64,000 nucleotides of DNA from the NCBI RefSeq assembly GCF_904849725.1, contig NC_058518.1:330234581-330298580 (forward strand). Direction: 5' to 3'. This document shows, piece after piece, positions 32,887 to 44,284 of this stretch. This DNA is from Hordeum vulgare subsp. vulgare. Its lineage: Eukaryota; Streptophyta; Magnoliopsida; Poales; Poaceae. The notes under the pieces are model-generated. The model was not told the DNA's origin. It saw only the letters and a list, made by a program, of their open reading frames with translations, and did no database searches. The translations under genes were made by a program, and so were the position numbers. Numbering within the stretch: position 1 is the first letter of the stretch; every line of letters starts with the position of its first letter.

Positions 32887-35597
32887 AGCACTTTCCTAGA
32901 AAGAAAATAAGATTGCCTTATGAATCTATGATGAGGGCTACTTATGGTTTGAGCACCAAGGATGACTATACGTGATTCCATCACTTTCGCCTAGCTAAGG
33001 GCGTTAAACAAAAGCGCTTGTTGGGAGGCAACCCAACGAATCTATCCTTTTTCTTTCTGTTTTGTGTTTTCCACACTTTCATAATTCTGTTATGATTGTG
33101 TTTTTTTTGTGTTTCTTTTTGCGTTTGTGCCAAGCAAAACCGTTATGATTAGTCTTGAGGATAATCGTTTGGTCATGCTGGGAAAGACAGAAACTTTCTG
33201 CGCACGAAAAGAATTGTCATCTTTTTTCTGTAAGCGATTTTGAGTTGATTCTTTTTTCTGCTGATTGCTACGCAAATTCTTCAGACTGTCGTAATTTTTC
33301 AGAATTTTGGAAGTAACAGAGTTATACGAAACATACAGATTGCTACAGACTGGTCTGCTGTTAACAGATTCTGTTTTTGTTATGTTGGTTGCTTATTTTG
33401 ATGAAACTATGGATAGTATCGGGGGTATTAGCCATGGAAGATTTAAAATAAAGTAACCCAACATCAGCACAAGTAGAATTTAAGTTTGCTACACTACCTA
33501 AGGAAGTGGTGGTTTGCTTTCTTTTACTAATGATATCACGAGTTTCTGTTTAAGTTTCGTGTTGTGAAGTTTTCAAGTTTTGGGTGAAGTTCTTATGGAC
33601 AAAAAGATAAAGAGTGGCAAGATCTCAAGCTTGGGGATGCCCAAGGCACCCCAAGAGATTGAAGGATGTCGTAAATGCCTAAGCTTGGGGATGTCCTGGG
33701 AAGGCATCCCCTCTCTCGTCTTCAATCCGTCGGCAACGTTTCCTGGGGCTATATTTTTATTCACCACATGTTATGTGTTTTTGCTTGGAGCGTCTTGTAT
33801 CGTAGGAGTATTTTATTTTTGTTGTGTCACAATCATCCTTGCTGCACACCTAGAGAGAGATACATGCACACACCGTGATTTTGTTGTGCTTCACTTATAT
33901 CTTTTGAGCTAGATACTTTTGCTCTATGTGCTTCACTTATATGTTTTAGAGCGCAGCGGTGCGTGGCTTGGTAGTTGATCTATGCTTTGAAAGTAGTCTC
34001 AAAAGGGGTAGTTATCCAAAGGGATACGAAAATTTCCACCTTCAGGTGCATTGAATAGTTAGAGAAGTTTGATTCATCTCAATTAGTTTTGAGTTGTGGT
34101 TATGGTAATATTGATGTCATGCTAGTAAGGTGTTGTGGATCTAGAAATACTTGTGTTGAAGTTAGTAATTCCCCTAGCATCCACGTATGGTGAACCGCTA
34201 TGTGATGAAGTCTGAGCATGATTAGTATATTGATTGTCATCCTTTGTGTGGCGGTCGGGATCGCATGATAGTTTATACCACCAACCCTTCCCCTAGGAGT
34301 ATGCATTGAATGCTTTGTTTCGATTACTAATAAAACTTTTGCAACAAGTATATGAGTTCTTCATGACTAATGTTGAGTCCATGGTTTAGATGCACTTTCA
34401 CCTTCCACCATCACTATCTTCTTACTGCCGCGCAACTTTCGCCGGTGCACAAAACCCACCATTAGCCTCCCTCAAAACAGCCACCATACCTACCTATTAT
34501 GGCTTTTGCAAAGTCATTCCGAGATATATTGCCATGCAACTACCACCATGACATGTGCCACCACGTGTACATTTCCTTTGCATGATCATAAGATATCTAG
34601 CATGATGTTTCCATTGATGTCTATGCCATGCTAGATCGTTGCCACGGTACACTACCAAGGCATTCCATATAGAGTCATAGTTGCTCTAAGTTTTGAGTTG
34701 AAAGTGTGATGATCATCATTATTGGAGCATTGTCCCATGTGAGGAAATAAAATAGGCCAAAGAAGCCCATAAAAAAGAGGCCAAAGAGCCCACCAAAATG
34801 AAAATAAATAAAAAAATGAGAGAAAAAGAGAGAAGGGACAATGCTACCACTTTTTCCACACTTGTGCATATTGAGCACCATGATCTTGATGATTGAGAGT
34901 CTCTCGTTTTGTCACCACCATATAGCTAGTGGGAAATTCTCATTATATAACTTGTCTTGTATATTCCAATGATAGGCTTCCTCAAAATTGCCTTAGGTCT
35001 TCGTGAGCAAGCAAGTTGGATGCACACCCACTAGTTTTCTTTAAGAGCTTTCACATACTTGTAGCTCTAGTGCATCATTTGTATGGCAATCCCTACTCAT
35101 TCACATTGATATCTATTGAAGAGCATCTCCACAGCTCATTGATATGCCTAGTTAATGTGACTATCTTCTCCTTTTTGTCTTGCAACCTCCACCACATTCC
35201 ACACCATCTGTAGTGCTATAACCATGGCTCATGCTCATGTATTGTGTGAGGGTTGAAAATGTTTGAGAAAGTAAAGGTGTGAAACAATTACTTGGCCAAT
35301 ACCAGGGTTGTGCATGATTTAAATTTGTTGTGCAATGATGATAGAGCATAGCCAGACTATATGCTTTTGTAGGGATAACTTTCTTTTGGCCTTGTTATTT
35401 TGAAAGTTCATGATTACTTTGCTAGTTTGCTTGAATTATTATTGTCTCCACGTCAATAGCAAACTATTGTTTTGAATCTAATGGATCTGAATATACACGT
35501 CACATAAGAGGAATTACAAAGGACACCTATGCTAGGTAGCATGAAAGTATCAAATATTCATTCTTATCACTTCCCTACTCGAGGACGAGCAGGAGTT
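32887..35597 (+). other. Non-coding 3' part of the nested Gypsy element
   Basis: About 2.7 kb with no domain-bearing frame. It starts with GGCGTTAAACAAAAGCGCTT (near 33000) and GGGAGGCAACCC, a phrase familiar from Sabrina-type elements. Two AAGCTTGGGGATG phrases (33627 and 33681) match the polypurine tract at 35598. An open stretch at 33580-33912 is hydrophobic at its end, with no recognised family. The place where reverse transcriptase and integrase would lie in an autonomous relative is empty. Confidence 0.75.
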
Positions 35598-35612
35598 AAG
35601 CTTGGGGATGCT
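35598..35612 (+). other. Polypurine tract of the nested Gypsy element
   Basis: AAGCTTGGGGATGCT directly precedes the 3' LTR (TGATACG at 35613), the standard place for plus-strand priming. Confidence 0.75.
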
Positions 35613-37231
35613 TGATACGTCTCAAACGTATCTATAATTTTTGATGGTTTCACGTTGTTATCTTGCCTTCTTTGTATGTTTTATGTACCTTTTTATATCT
35701 TTTTAGGACTAACTTATTAATTTAGTGCCAAGTGCGAGTTCCTGTTTTTTCCGTGTTTTTGACTCTTTTCAGATCTGATTTTGGAACGGAGTCCAAACGG
35801 AAGAAAAAACCCGAAATGATATTTTCCCAAACGGAAGAAGTCCACGGGGCTTTTGGGCCAAGCCAGGTGGGCTCCAGGGATCCCACAAGCCCCCACTCCG
35901 CCACCAGGGGAGGCGGCGGTGGGCAGGCTTGTGGCCTCCCTGGCCACCCCCTGACCTAGATCTTTGGCCTATAAATTCCCAAATATTCCGCAAAAAATCA
36001 GGGGAGCCTCGAAAATACTTTTCCTCCGCCGCAAGCTTCCGTTTCCACGATATCTCATCTGGAGACCCTTCCCGGCACCCTGCCGGAGGGGACTTTGGGG
36101 GTGGAGGGCTTCTTCTTCATCATCATCGCCCCTCCAATGACTCGTGAGTAGTTCACTTCAGACCAATGGGTCCGTAGTTAGTAGCTAGATGGCTTCTTCT
36201 GTCTCTTGGATCTTCAATACAAAGTTCTCCATGATCTTCATGGAGATCTATCCGATGTAATCTTCTTCGGCGGTGTGTTTGTCGAGATCCGATGAATTGT
36301 GGACTTGTGATCAGATTATCTATGATATATATTTGAGTTTTTGCTGATTTCTTATATGCATGATTTGATATCCTTGTAAGTCTCTCCGAGTCTTGGGTTT
36401 TGTTTGGCCAACTAGATCTATGATTCTTGCAATGGGAGAAGTGCTTGGTTTTGGGTTCTGCCATGTGGTGACCTTTCCCAGTGACAGTAGGGGCAGCAAG
36501 GCACACATCAAGTAGTTGCCATCAAGGGTAATAATATGGGATTTTTATCATTGGTTTGAGATTATCCCTCTACATCATGTCATCTTGCTTAAGGCGTTAC
36601 TCTGTTCTTATGGACTTAATACACTAGATGCATGCTGGATAGCGGTCGACGTGTGGAGTAATAGTAGTAGATGCAGAAAGTATCGGTCTACTTTTTTCGG
36701 ACGTGATGCCTATAGAAATAATCATTGCATAGATATCGTCACGACTCTGCACAGTTCTATCAATTGCTCGACAGTAATTTGTTCACCCACCGTCTACTTG
36801 CTTTCATGAGAGAAGCCACTAGTAAACACTACGCCCCCCGGGTCTATTCACATCCATCGTTTACAACTCCGCTTTTACTTTGCTTTGTTACTTTGTTGCT
36901 TTCAGTTCTCACTTGACAAACAATCTATAAGGGATTGACAACCCCTTCATAGCGTTGGGTGCAAGCTTTTTGTGTTTGTGCAGGATCTTGAGATACTCTT
37001 CCGCCAGATTGATACCTTGGTTCTCAAACTGAGGGAAATACTTACCGTCGCTGTGCTACATCACCCTTTCCGCTTCGAGGGAACACGAACGCAAGGCTCC
37101 AAGGTCGCGGGGAAAATCCTTTGCATACTTGCCTAGGAAGTCCCTTAAGGCGTAGCCGCAGCTGAAGGATTCCTGGTGTCGTCGACACAACTATTTCTGG
37201 CGCCGTTGCAAGGGATACACAGAAGGCATCA
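35613..37231 (+). repeat. 3' LTR of the nested Gypsy element
   Basis: TGATACGTCTCAAACGTATC to ACACAGAAGGCATCA, 1,619 bp, followed by the target duplication TAAGT. It is equal in length to the 5' LTR and differs at scattered sites, for example GGTGTCGTCGAC here against GGTACCGTCGAC. Confidence 0.93.
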
Positions 37232-37236
37232 TAAGT

Positions 37237-38321
37237 CACGGGATCTTGTACTACGGAACGAGTAAAGAGAGTTGTCGGTAACGAGATTGAAATAGGTATG
37301 TGGATACCGACGATGGAATCTCGGGCAAGTAACATACCGAAGGACAAAGGGAATGACATACGGGATTATATGAATCCTTGCCACTAAGGTTCAACCGATA
37401 AGATCTTCGGAGAATATGTAGGATCCAATATGGGCATCCAAGTCCCGCTATTCGATATTGACCGAGGAGTACCTCGGGGCATGTCTACATAGTTCTCGAA
37501 CCCGCAGGGTTTGCACACTTAAGGTTCGGCGATGTTTTTGTATGGTAGAGTTATATGTGTGGTTAACGAATGTTGTTCGGAGGCCCGGATGAGATCATGG
37601 ATGTCACAAGGGTTTCCGGAATGGTACAGAAACGAAGATTGATATATAGGATGGCTTCATTTGGTTACCGGAAGGTTTTCGGGCATTACCAGGAATGTAC
37701 CGGGAGTGACGAATGGGTTCCGGAAGTTCACCGGGAGGGGGGCAACCCACCCGGGGGAAGCCCAATGGCCCTAGGGTTGGCGCACCAGCCCTTAGTGGGC
37801 TGGTGGGACAGCCCAAGAAGGCCTTGGCACCAAGGAAAGAAAACCAAAGAACAAAAAGGAGAGGTGGGAAGGAAGAGAAGGACTCCACTTTCCAATCCTA
37901 GTTGGAGTAGGATTGGAGTAGGACTCCTCCTCTCCCTTGGCCGGCGCACCCTTGAGGGCTTGGACGTCAAGGCAAGCCTCCTCCCCCTCCCTCCTAAATA
38001 TAGTGGTGATTTAGGGCTGATTTGAGACAACTTTTGCCACGTGCAACTCAGATCTAGACACCATAGTTTTACCTCTAGATCGTATTTCTGCGGAGCTCGG
38101 GCGGAGCCCTACAGGAGTAGATCCTCACCACCACCAGAGCAACGTCACGCTGCCGAAGAACTCATCTACTTCTCTGTCCTTCTTGCTGGATCAAGAAGGC
38201 CGAGATCATCGTCGAGCTGTACGTGTGCTGAATGCGGAGGTGCCGTTCGTTCGGCACTAGATCGGAACGGATCGTGGGATGGATCGCGGGACGGTTCGTG
38301 GGGCTGATCGAGGGACGTGAA
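37237..38321 (+). repeat. 3' LTR of Copia 1, second piece
   Basis: Resumes with CACGGGATCTTGTACTACGG exactly where the first piece stopped and runs to GATCGAGGGACGTGAA, where the antisense solo Copia LTR inserted (TSD GTGAA, 38317-38321). Confidence 0.93.
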
Positions 38322-40145
38322 TGTTGGGGAACGTCGCATGGGAAACAAAAAATTTCCTACGCGCACGAAGACCTATCATGGTGATGTCCATCTACGAGAG
38401 GGGATTTCCGATCTACGTACCCTTGTAGATCGCACAACAGAAGCGTTAGTGAACACGGTTAATGTAGTGGAACGTCCTCACGTCCCTCGATCCGCCCCGC
38501 GAACCGTCCCACGAACCGTCCCGCGATCCGTCCCACGATCTAGTGCCGAACGGACGGCACCTCCGCGTTTAGCACACGTACAGCTCGACGATGATCTCGG
38601 CCTTCTTGATCCAGCAAGAGAGACGGAGAGGTAGATGAGTTCTCCGGCAGCGTGACGGCGCTCCGGAGGTTGGTGGTGATCTAATCTCAGCAGGGCTCCG
38701 CCCGAGCTCTGCAGAAACGCGATCTAGAGGTAAAACCGTGGAGGTATGTGGTCGGGCTGCCTTGAAAAAGTTGTCTCAAATCAGCCCTAATAGCTCCATA
38801 TATATAGGAGGAGGGAGGGGAGGCTTGCCTTGAGGCTCAAGGAGCCCCAAGGGCTGGGCACCAAGGGGAGGAGGAGTCCTCCTCCAATCCTAGTCCAACT
38901 AGGATTGGAAGGTGGAGTCCTTCTCTTCCTTCCCACCTCCTTTTTTTCCTTTTCTCTTTGATTTTCTATCTATGGCGCATAGGGCCTTCTTGGGCTGTCC
39001 CACCAGCCCACCAAGGGTTGGTGCGCCACCCCCAATACCTATGGGCTTCCTCGGGGTGGGCTGCCCCCCCCGGTGAACATCCGGAACCCATCCGTCATTC
39101 CCGGTACATTCCCAGTAACTCCGAAAACCTTCCGGTAATCAAATGAGGTCATCCTATATATCAATCTTCGTTTCCGGACCATTCCGGAAAGGCTCGTGAC
39201 ATCCGTGATCTCATCCGGGACTCCGAAAAACTTTCGGTAACCAACCATATAACTCAAATACGCATAAAACAACATCGAACCTTAAGTGTGCAGACCGTGC
39301 GGGTTCGAGGACTATGTAGACATGACCCGAGTGACTCCTCGGTCAATATCCAACAGCGGGACCTGGATGCCCATATTGGATCCTACATATTCTACGAAGA
39401 TCTTATCGTTTGAACCTCAATGCCAAGGATTCATATAATTCCGTATGTCATTCCCTTTGTCCTTCGGTATGTTACTTGCCTGAGATTCGATCGTCAGTAT
39501 CCGCTTACCTATTCAATCTCGTTTACTCGCAAGTCTCTTTACTCGTTCCGTAATACAAGATCCTGCAACTTACACTAAGTTACATTGCTTGCAAGGCTTG
39601 TGTGTGATGTTGTATTACCGAGTGGGCCCCGAGATACCTCTCCGTCACACGGAGTGACAAATCCCAGTCTCGATCCATACTAACTCAACGAACACCTTCG
39701 GAAATACCCGTAGAGCATCTTTATAGTCACCCAGTTACGTTGCGACGTTTGATACACACAATGCATTCCTCCGGTGTCAGTGAGTTATATGATCTCATGG
39801 TCATAGGAACAAATACTTGACACGCAGAAAACGGTAGCAACAAAATGACACGATTAACATGCTACGTCTATTAGTTTGGGTCTAGTCCATCACGTGATTC
39901 TCCTAATGACGTGATCCAGTTATCAAGCAACAACACCTTGTGCATAGTCAGAACACCCTGACTATCTTTGATCAACTGGCTAGCCAACTAGAGGCTTGCT
40001 AGGGACAGTGTTTTGTCTATGTATCCACACATGTATATAAGTCTTCATTCAATACAATTATAGCATGGATAGTAAACAATTATCTTGATACAGGAATTAT
40101 AATAATAACTATATTTATTATTGCCTCTAGGGCATAATTCTAACA
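38322..40145 (-). repeat. Solo Copia LTR (antisense) inside the Copia 1 3' LTR, TSD GTGAA
   Basis: 1,824 bp, from TGTTGGGGAACGTCGCATGG to GGGCATAATTCTAACA, flanked by GTGAA (38317-38321 and 40146-40150). It is an Angela-type LTR in reverse, closest in its minus-strand start to TGTTAGAATTATGCCCTAG. It sits inside a sense LTR of the same broad family, so the two copies form a large imperfect inverted repeat. Confidence 0.95.
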
Positions 40146-40150
40146 GTGAA

Positions 40151-40305
40151 GACGTTCCACTACATCAACCCCATTTCTTAACGCTTCCTGCTGTGCTATC
40201 TACAAGGGTACATAGATCCAAATCTCCTCTCGTAGATAGACATCACCATGACAGGTCTTCGTGTGCGTAGGAAAATTTTTGTTTCCCATGCAACGTTCCC
40301 CAACA
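40151..40305 (+). repeat. 3' LTR of Copia 1, last piece
   Basis: From GACGTTCCACTACATCAACC to CAACGTTCCCCAACA, the end of the LTR, followed by the target duplication ATGGC (40306-40310). Confidence 0.92.
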
Positions 40306-40310
40306 ATGGC

Positions 40311-40753
40311 AGCCTTGGGAGGGCTCGACCAAGCGGGGAGGGGCCTCGCGAGGCTTTCCTCTTGCGAGGCGGCTCCCTGCGGAGTGGCTACAAGGTCATC
40401 TCCCATGGGTCGGCCCACATGTCGTCCTCGGGGCCAGCAGCAGACAGGTCATGGTACCTTGGTTTTCACTCGGCCGGCAGTAGCCCTCGGGCCCATGGTA
40501 GGCACATTCCACCCGTTAGGGACGAAATGATGTGAGACCCATTAAGCTATCGGGCCCATAGGCGACGTGTGGCAGCTTTTGTGGGGCGGAATGCCCCCAC
40601 TCCCCATGATGCCTTGGAACCGTCGTCCTGGCAATAAAGCCAGCGCATGTAGAGTGCAATGACATCAATTCTCCGCCATCCTCATCTCGCCCTTTGTCTT
40701 GCACGTGAGAAGCTCCTGTGCCCCTTCTCCTCCAACTTTTATCTTTCCGCCAC
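40311..40753 (+). other. Old retroelement, sequence upstream of the Transposase_28-like ORF
   Basis: Continues the host sequence interrupted by Copia 1. GC-rich, no open frame with recognised domains. It ends in a pyrimidine-rich stretch and CCGCCACCATGG, a strong plant start context at 40754. Confidence 0.45.
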
Positions 40754-42809
40754 CATGGACCCTTGTAGGAGAGGGAAGACGAAAACCGCCAAGCCGAGAC
40801 TGCCAGTTCCATCGGGGTAAGGGTCTGTGTTGCGGAAACCCATGATCCTCAATGAAGAAGGCCTGGACAAGGTACGGCCGATGACTGCCAGCGTTAACAA
40901 TGGGAACATGGCAACGAAGATCTGGCTGGTGTCACGCTGTGCGGCCCTACGAGGGGGCATGAGGTTCCTGTTCTTCCTCCATTCTATCTTTGCAGGGTTG
41001 GTACCCTACTTCTTCGATGTTGTGCTCAGCCACTACCAGGTCCACGTGCTAAATGTGCACCCGAGCTCGGTCGTCCTCCTTTTCGCTTTTTCTTACCTCT
41101 ACGAGGCTTTCCTGGGGGTGATGCCACCCGTGGCTTTTCTCGTGAAGTTCTTCCGCCTCCAACTGACCGCAACAGACTAGTGTTTGGGCTGCATGTCCTT
41201 CCAGATGTTTGCAAGAGCGCGCGCACATCATCGACATGTGGCTTCAAGGCTTCAGGGAGCGCTGGGTCGACATGGTTGTGTGCCAATACAACCCCCTTTT
41301 GGAAGCTCGAGAGGGGCCAGCGATGTAGAGGTCCGGGTGGAGGCACGCCGAGCTGAACAACGTTGCACTGGAACTAATCATGGCGAGGATGTAGGTGCTA
41401 CTAGATGGCGGGAGGTTCGTGCACAAGCGCGTTCCTCCCTTCCAGAGACGCGCACATCCGGTATGACCCATTCGGGCCTGGAGGACCCCATGAGGCTGAC
41501 GCTCATCGCATTGCTCCATAGGTCGTGAAGGGGCTAGCAAATGTTCTTCTTGTCACGAGGATGCCATTTCCACTACAAGAGGCGGCCCCAATCTATAGCT
41601 TTAGAAACTAAGATGATGTATGAGATGGAATGCCGCAATTTGATCAGTGGGGGCTGGTGTCCGCGGGTCATGTGGGGCCCCGCGACAACCCCGATGCTGT
41701 CAATCCGTGGAGGGGACGATGATGATGACAAGGTGGCGGCCACAGCTGATGCCACCAGTGAGGTGCTGGAACCCCTGCTGACCCGCTATGAGCCGACAAC
41801 GAGGGCCTACAATGGTGGTGGCAGTGATGTTGGGGGTCCCGAGCCAGGATCCTGTGGTCTGCGCCCCCGAAGCAGGAGGCCTTTGGCATGGAGAACCCTC
41901 CGCCTGGTAAGGTGATACCATCCGACGGGGCTTAGGAGGGGGGCTATACAGACCTTGCGAGGGGGCCTCTGGAGGGGGCCCAGTGAGCCTCGAGGAAGCG
42001 GCAACTGTCGTCGCCCGAGAGGGGTGCTCAAGAGGAGCCAATGGGTTCCCAAAGACGAGTAAGCCTCCTCGCTCCGCGCACTTCTCACGCCCGTCATTTC
42101 ACCCTGCAGAGCTTGACCTGATCCCTTCTCGCACAGGAGGAGATCCCTACCTAACAAGAGGAAGGAGAAAACTTAGGGTAAGGACGCTATGAGGCCGACC
42201 GGGGACCAACGGGAGCTAGCAGTGGACGACATGCCAGCGTCCCCACCAAGCCCGAAGGAGCCTGGCGGAGTCGTCAAGGAAGAGCCCATGGTCTCTGCTC
42301 AGCCTCCCGACGACGTCTCCTCTCCCCCGTAGGAGGAGAGCCTCTGAAAGGTGTCCACATCGAGGGTGAGGCAGACACTGACGGGGCGGGCACCACCATC
42401 TTGGAACAATCGCCAGGGTCTCGTGAGTCGAAGGCGTCTGCACCCAACCCTCCCTGCATGTCCGAGCTGCCGGTAGGAGTGGGGGTCATGGAGAAGGTCG
42501 AGAAGGATCCTAGCCTCCTAGAGGGGAACGATATCCCCTTGGGTGTAGGCCCGAGCAAATGGGATGACGCAATAGCCCCTAGGCCCTCAGGGACGTCTGG
42601 GGCGAAGAAAGAGGGGCCTGAGGCCGACCTCATGGCCGAGGAGAAGAACCTTTGCCTGGAGCGTGAGTGCCTTGCGGAAGGCTGGAGGTAGCTGGACGTG
42701 GACGCAACAAAACTGGGCCACCGCCAAGCCGACACCGCACAAAGGGAAGGCAAGGAGGTCATCCGGAAGACCCAAGAGCTCCGAGGGGGCGATCTAGGAC
42801 GCACGCAAG
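40754..42809 (+). pseudogene. Transposase_28-like (putative Gypsy-type) ORF, N-terminal part
   Basis: ATG at 40754 reads MDPCRRGKTKTAKPR and stops after about 22 codons. In the next frame, 40827-41180 gives VPYFFDVVLSHYQVHVLNVH and YLYEAFLGVMPPVAFLVKFF, the pattern of Pfam PF04195, found in plant retroelement Gag-like proteins. Later shifted frames carry IDMWLQGFRERWVDMVVCQY and FVHKRVPPFQRRAHPV. 42401-42691 holds an acidic stretch leading to AEEKNLCLERECLAEG, the start of a coiled coil. Many stops. It is interrupted by the solo LTR at 42810 and continues at 44285. The exact enzymatic role of this family is not known to me. Confidence 0.65.
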
Positions 42810-44284
42810 TGATAACCCATAAGTATAGGGGATCGCGTTAGTCTTCACGGGCAGTATTTCACCCTAATTTATTGATTTGACACAAAGGGAGCCAAATAAT
42901 ATTTATAGGCCTTGACAATTGAGTTGTCAATTCAACCGCACTTGGGATATCTCTTTTAAGCAAAGGTTTAGTAGCACAACAATAGTGGTGGCAGTAATAA
43001 TGTTAGCATTAATTTTGGTAACATTAGTAAAATTAACAATTGAATAGCAGGTGTGGGAGTAACAACAACAGTAGTAACTTAGCAAGATTTAGTATATGTA
43101 AAGTGTAGGCACATGGATCAGCGATGAAAAGATATGGATGACATCAATCATGTAACAGTTACACACTAGAGCAACACAGAACTAGCACCAATTCATCAAT
43201 ATAATGTACACATGTATCATGTATATAGTCATACGTGCTTGCGATAAGAACTTCCATGACATCTTTTGTCCTTCCCTCCCGTGCCAACGGGATCCTGTTG
43301 GAAACTTAGAGATATTAAGGCCTCCTTTTAATAGAGAACTATAACAAAGCATTAACATATAGTGAATACATGAACTCCTCAAACTACGACAATCACCAGG
43401 AATAATACCAATTATTGTCACCTTGGGGTATGTGGATCAATACATGTAATAGGTAAATACAACTTGCAAGTTAGGATATAAATACTTTTCATATTCATAG
43501 AGAACATGATAAGTTTAGGTCTGAAATCATGGCACTCGGGCCCTAGTGACAAGCATTAAGCATAACAAAGTCATAGAAACATCAATCACAGAACATAGTG
43601 GATATTTGGGATCAAGCCCTATCAAACTTAACTCGATTACATGATCAATATCATCCAAATAGTGGATATTTGGGATCAAGCCCTATCAAACTTAACTCGA
43701 TTACATGATCAATCTCATCCAAACCTCATCACCATCCAGCGAGCCTACTAAGGAATTACTCACTCCCGGTGGTGAGCATCATGGAATTGTTGATGGAGAA
43801 GGGTTGATGATGATGGCGACGATGAATCCTCCTCTCTGGAGCCCCAAAAAGACTCTGGATTAACCCTCCCAAGGAAAAAAAGAGGTGGTCGCGGCTCTAT
43901 CTCGTAGAACACGATGAAATCTTCTTTCTGATTTTTTCTCCAAAGATGTGAATTTATAGGACTGTAATTAGGGTCAGAGGAGCCACATGGACCCCACAAG
44001 CCATGAGGGCACGCCCAAAGGAGGTGGGCACACCCTGTTGGCTTGTGGCACATAGGAAGCCCTCCTTCAGCGGATCTTTGCTCCATAATTCATTATATAT
44101 TCCATAAATAATTCACAAAAAGTTTCGTTCAATTCCAAGAACTTCTATTTCTACACAAAAATAACACCAAGGTAGTTTTGCTGAAAACAACATCAGTCTG
44201 GTTTGTTTCATTCAAATCATCCAAATTAGAGTCCAAAACCACAACAAAAGTGTTTGGAAAAGTAGATACTTTGAGGGTGTATCA
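42810..44284 (-). repeat. Solo Gypsy LTR (antisense), imperfect TSD GCAAG/GCGAG
   Basis: 1,475 bp from TGATAACCCATAAGTATAGG to TTTGAGGGTGTATCA. On the minus strand it starts TGATACACCCTCAAAGTATC, a Sabrina-related LTR of a different subtype from those at 24831 and 29004. The flanks are GCAAG (42805-42809) and GCGAG (44285-44289), one mismatch, so the insertion is old or a flank mutated. Removing it restores the coiled-coil frame of the host ORF. It holds a 64-bp internal duplication. Confidence 0.87.
43595..43722. repeat. 64-bp tandem duplication inside a solo LTR
   Basis: ATAGTGGATATTTGGGATCA...TCATCCAA occurs at 43595 and again at 43659, differing at one visible base (AATATC against AATCTC). 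Two copies, directly adjacent. Confidence 0.88.

Larger units (their letters stand above)
29004..37231 (+). mobile_element. Non-autonomous Gypsy element (Sabrina/WHAM-like) with TSD TAAGT
   Basis: 8,228 bp with two LTRs of 1,619 bp each, flanked by TAAGT (28999-29003 and 37232-37236). The internal region (30623-35612) carries a Gag-protease frame but I see no reverse transcriptase, RNase H or integrase, so it would depend on another element for replication. The primer site fits tRNA-Asp, as known for Athila-lineage elements. By eye the LTRs differ by roughly 5 percent over the first 640 bp, which suggests an insertion some millions of years old rather than recent. The lineage name is inferred from LTR resemblance. 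Confidence 0.93.
19639..40305 (+). mobile_element. Copia element 1 (Angela/BARE-1 type), with nested insertions
   Basis: Flanked by the 5-bp direct repeat ATGGC (19634-19638 and 40306-40310). It consists of 5' LTR, Met-type primer site, leader, Gag, protease, integrase, reverse transcriptase, RNase H, polypurine tract and 3' LTR. The order integrase before reverse transcriptase defines Copia. Three insertions, each with its own 5-bp duplication, lie inside (24831-26480, 29004-37231, 38322-40145). Removing them leaves about 8.95 kb. The LTR 5' end reads TATTGG instead of TGTTGG in the 5' copy. The frame is broken by several stops and a frameshift. Confidence 0.95.

Noticed and set aside
33580..33912. 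110-codon ORF with a hydrophobic end as a membrane protein
   Set aside because: It lies in the non-coding part of the non-autonomous element and overlaps the polypurine-like phrases; no family recognised.
41244..42804. Several 100-176-codon minus-strand ORFs
   Set aside because: GC-rich antisense shadows of the degenerate Transposase_28-like ORF.
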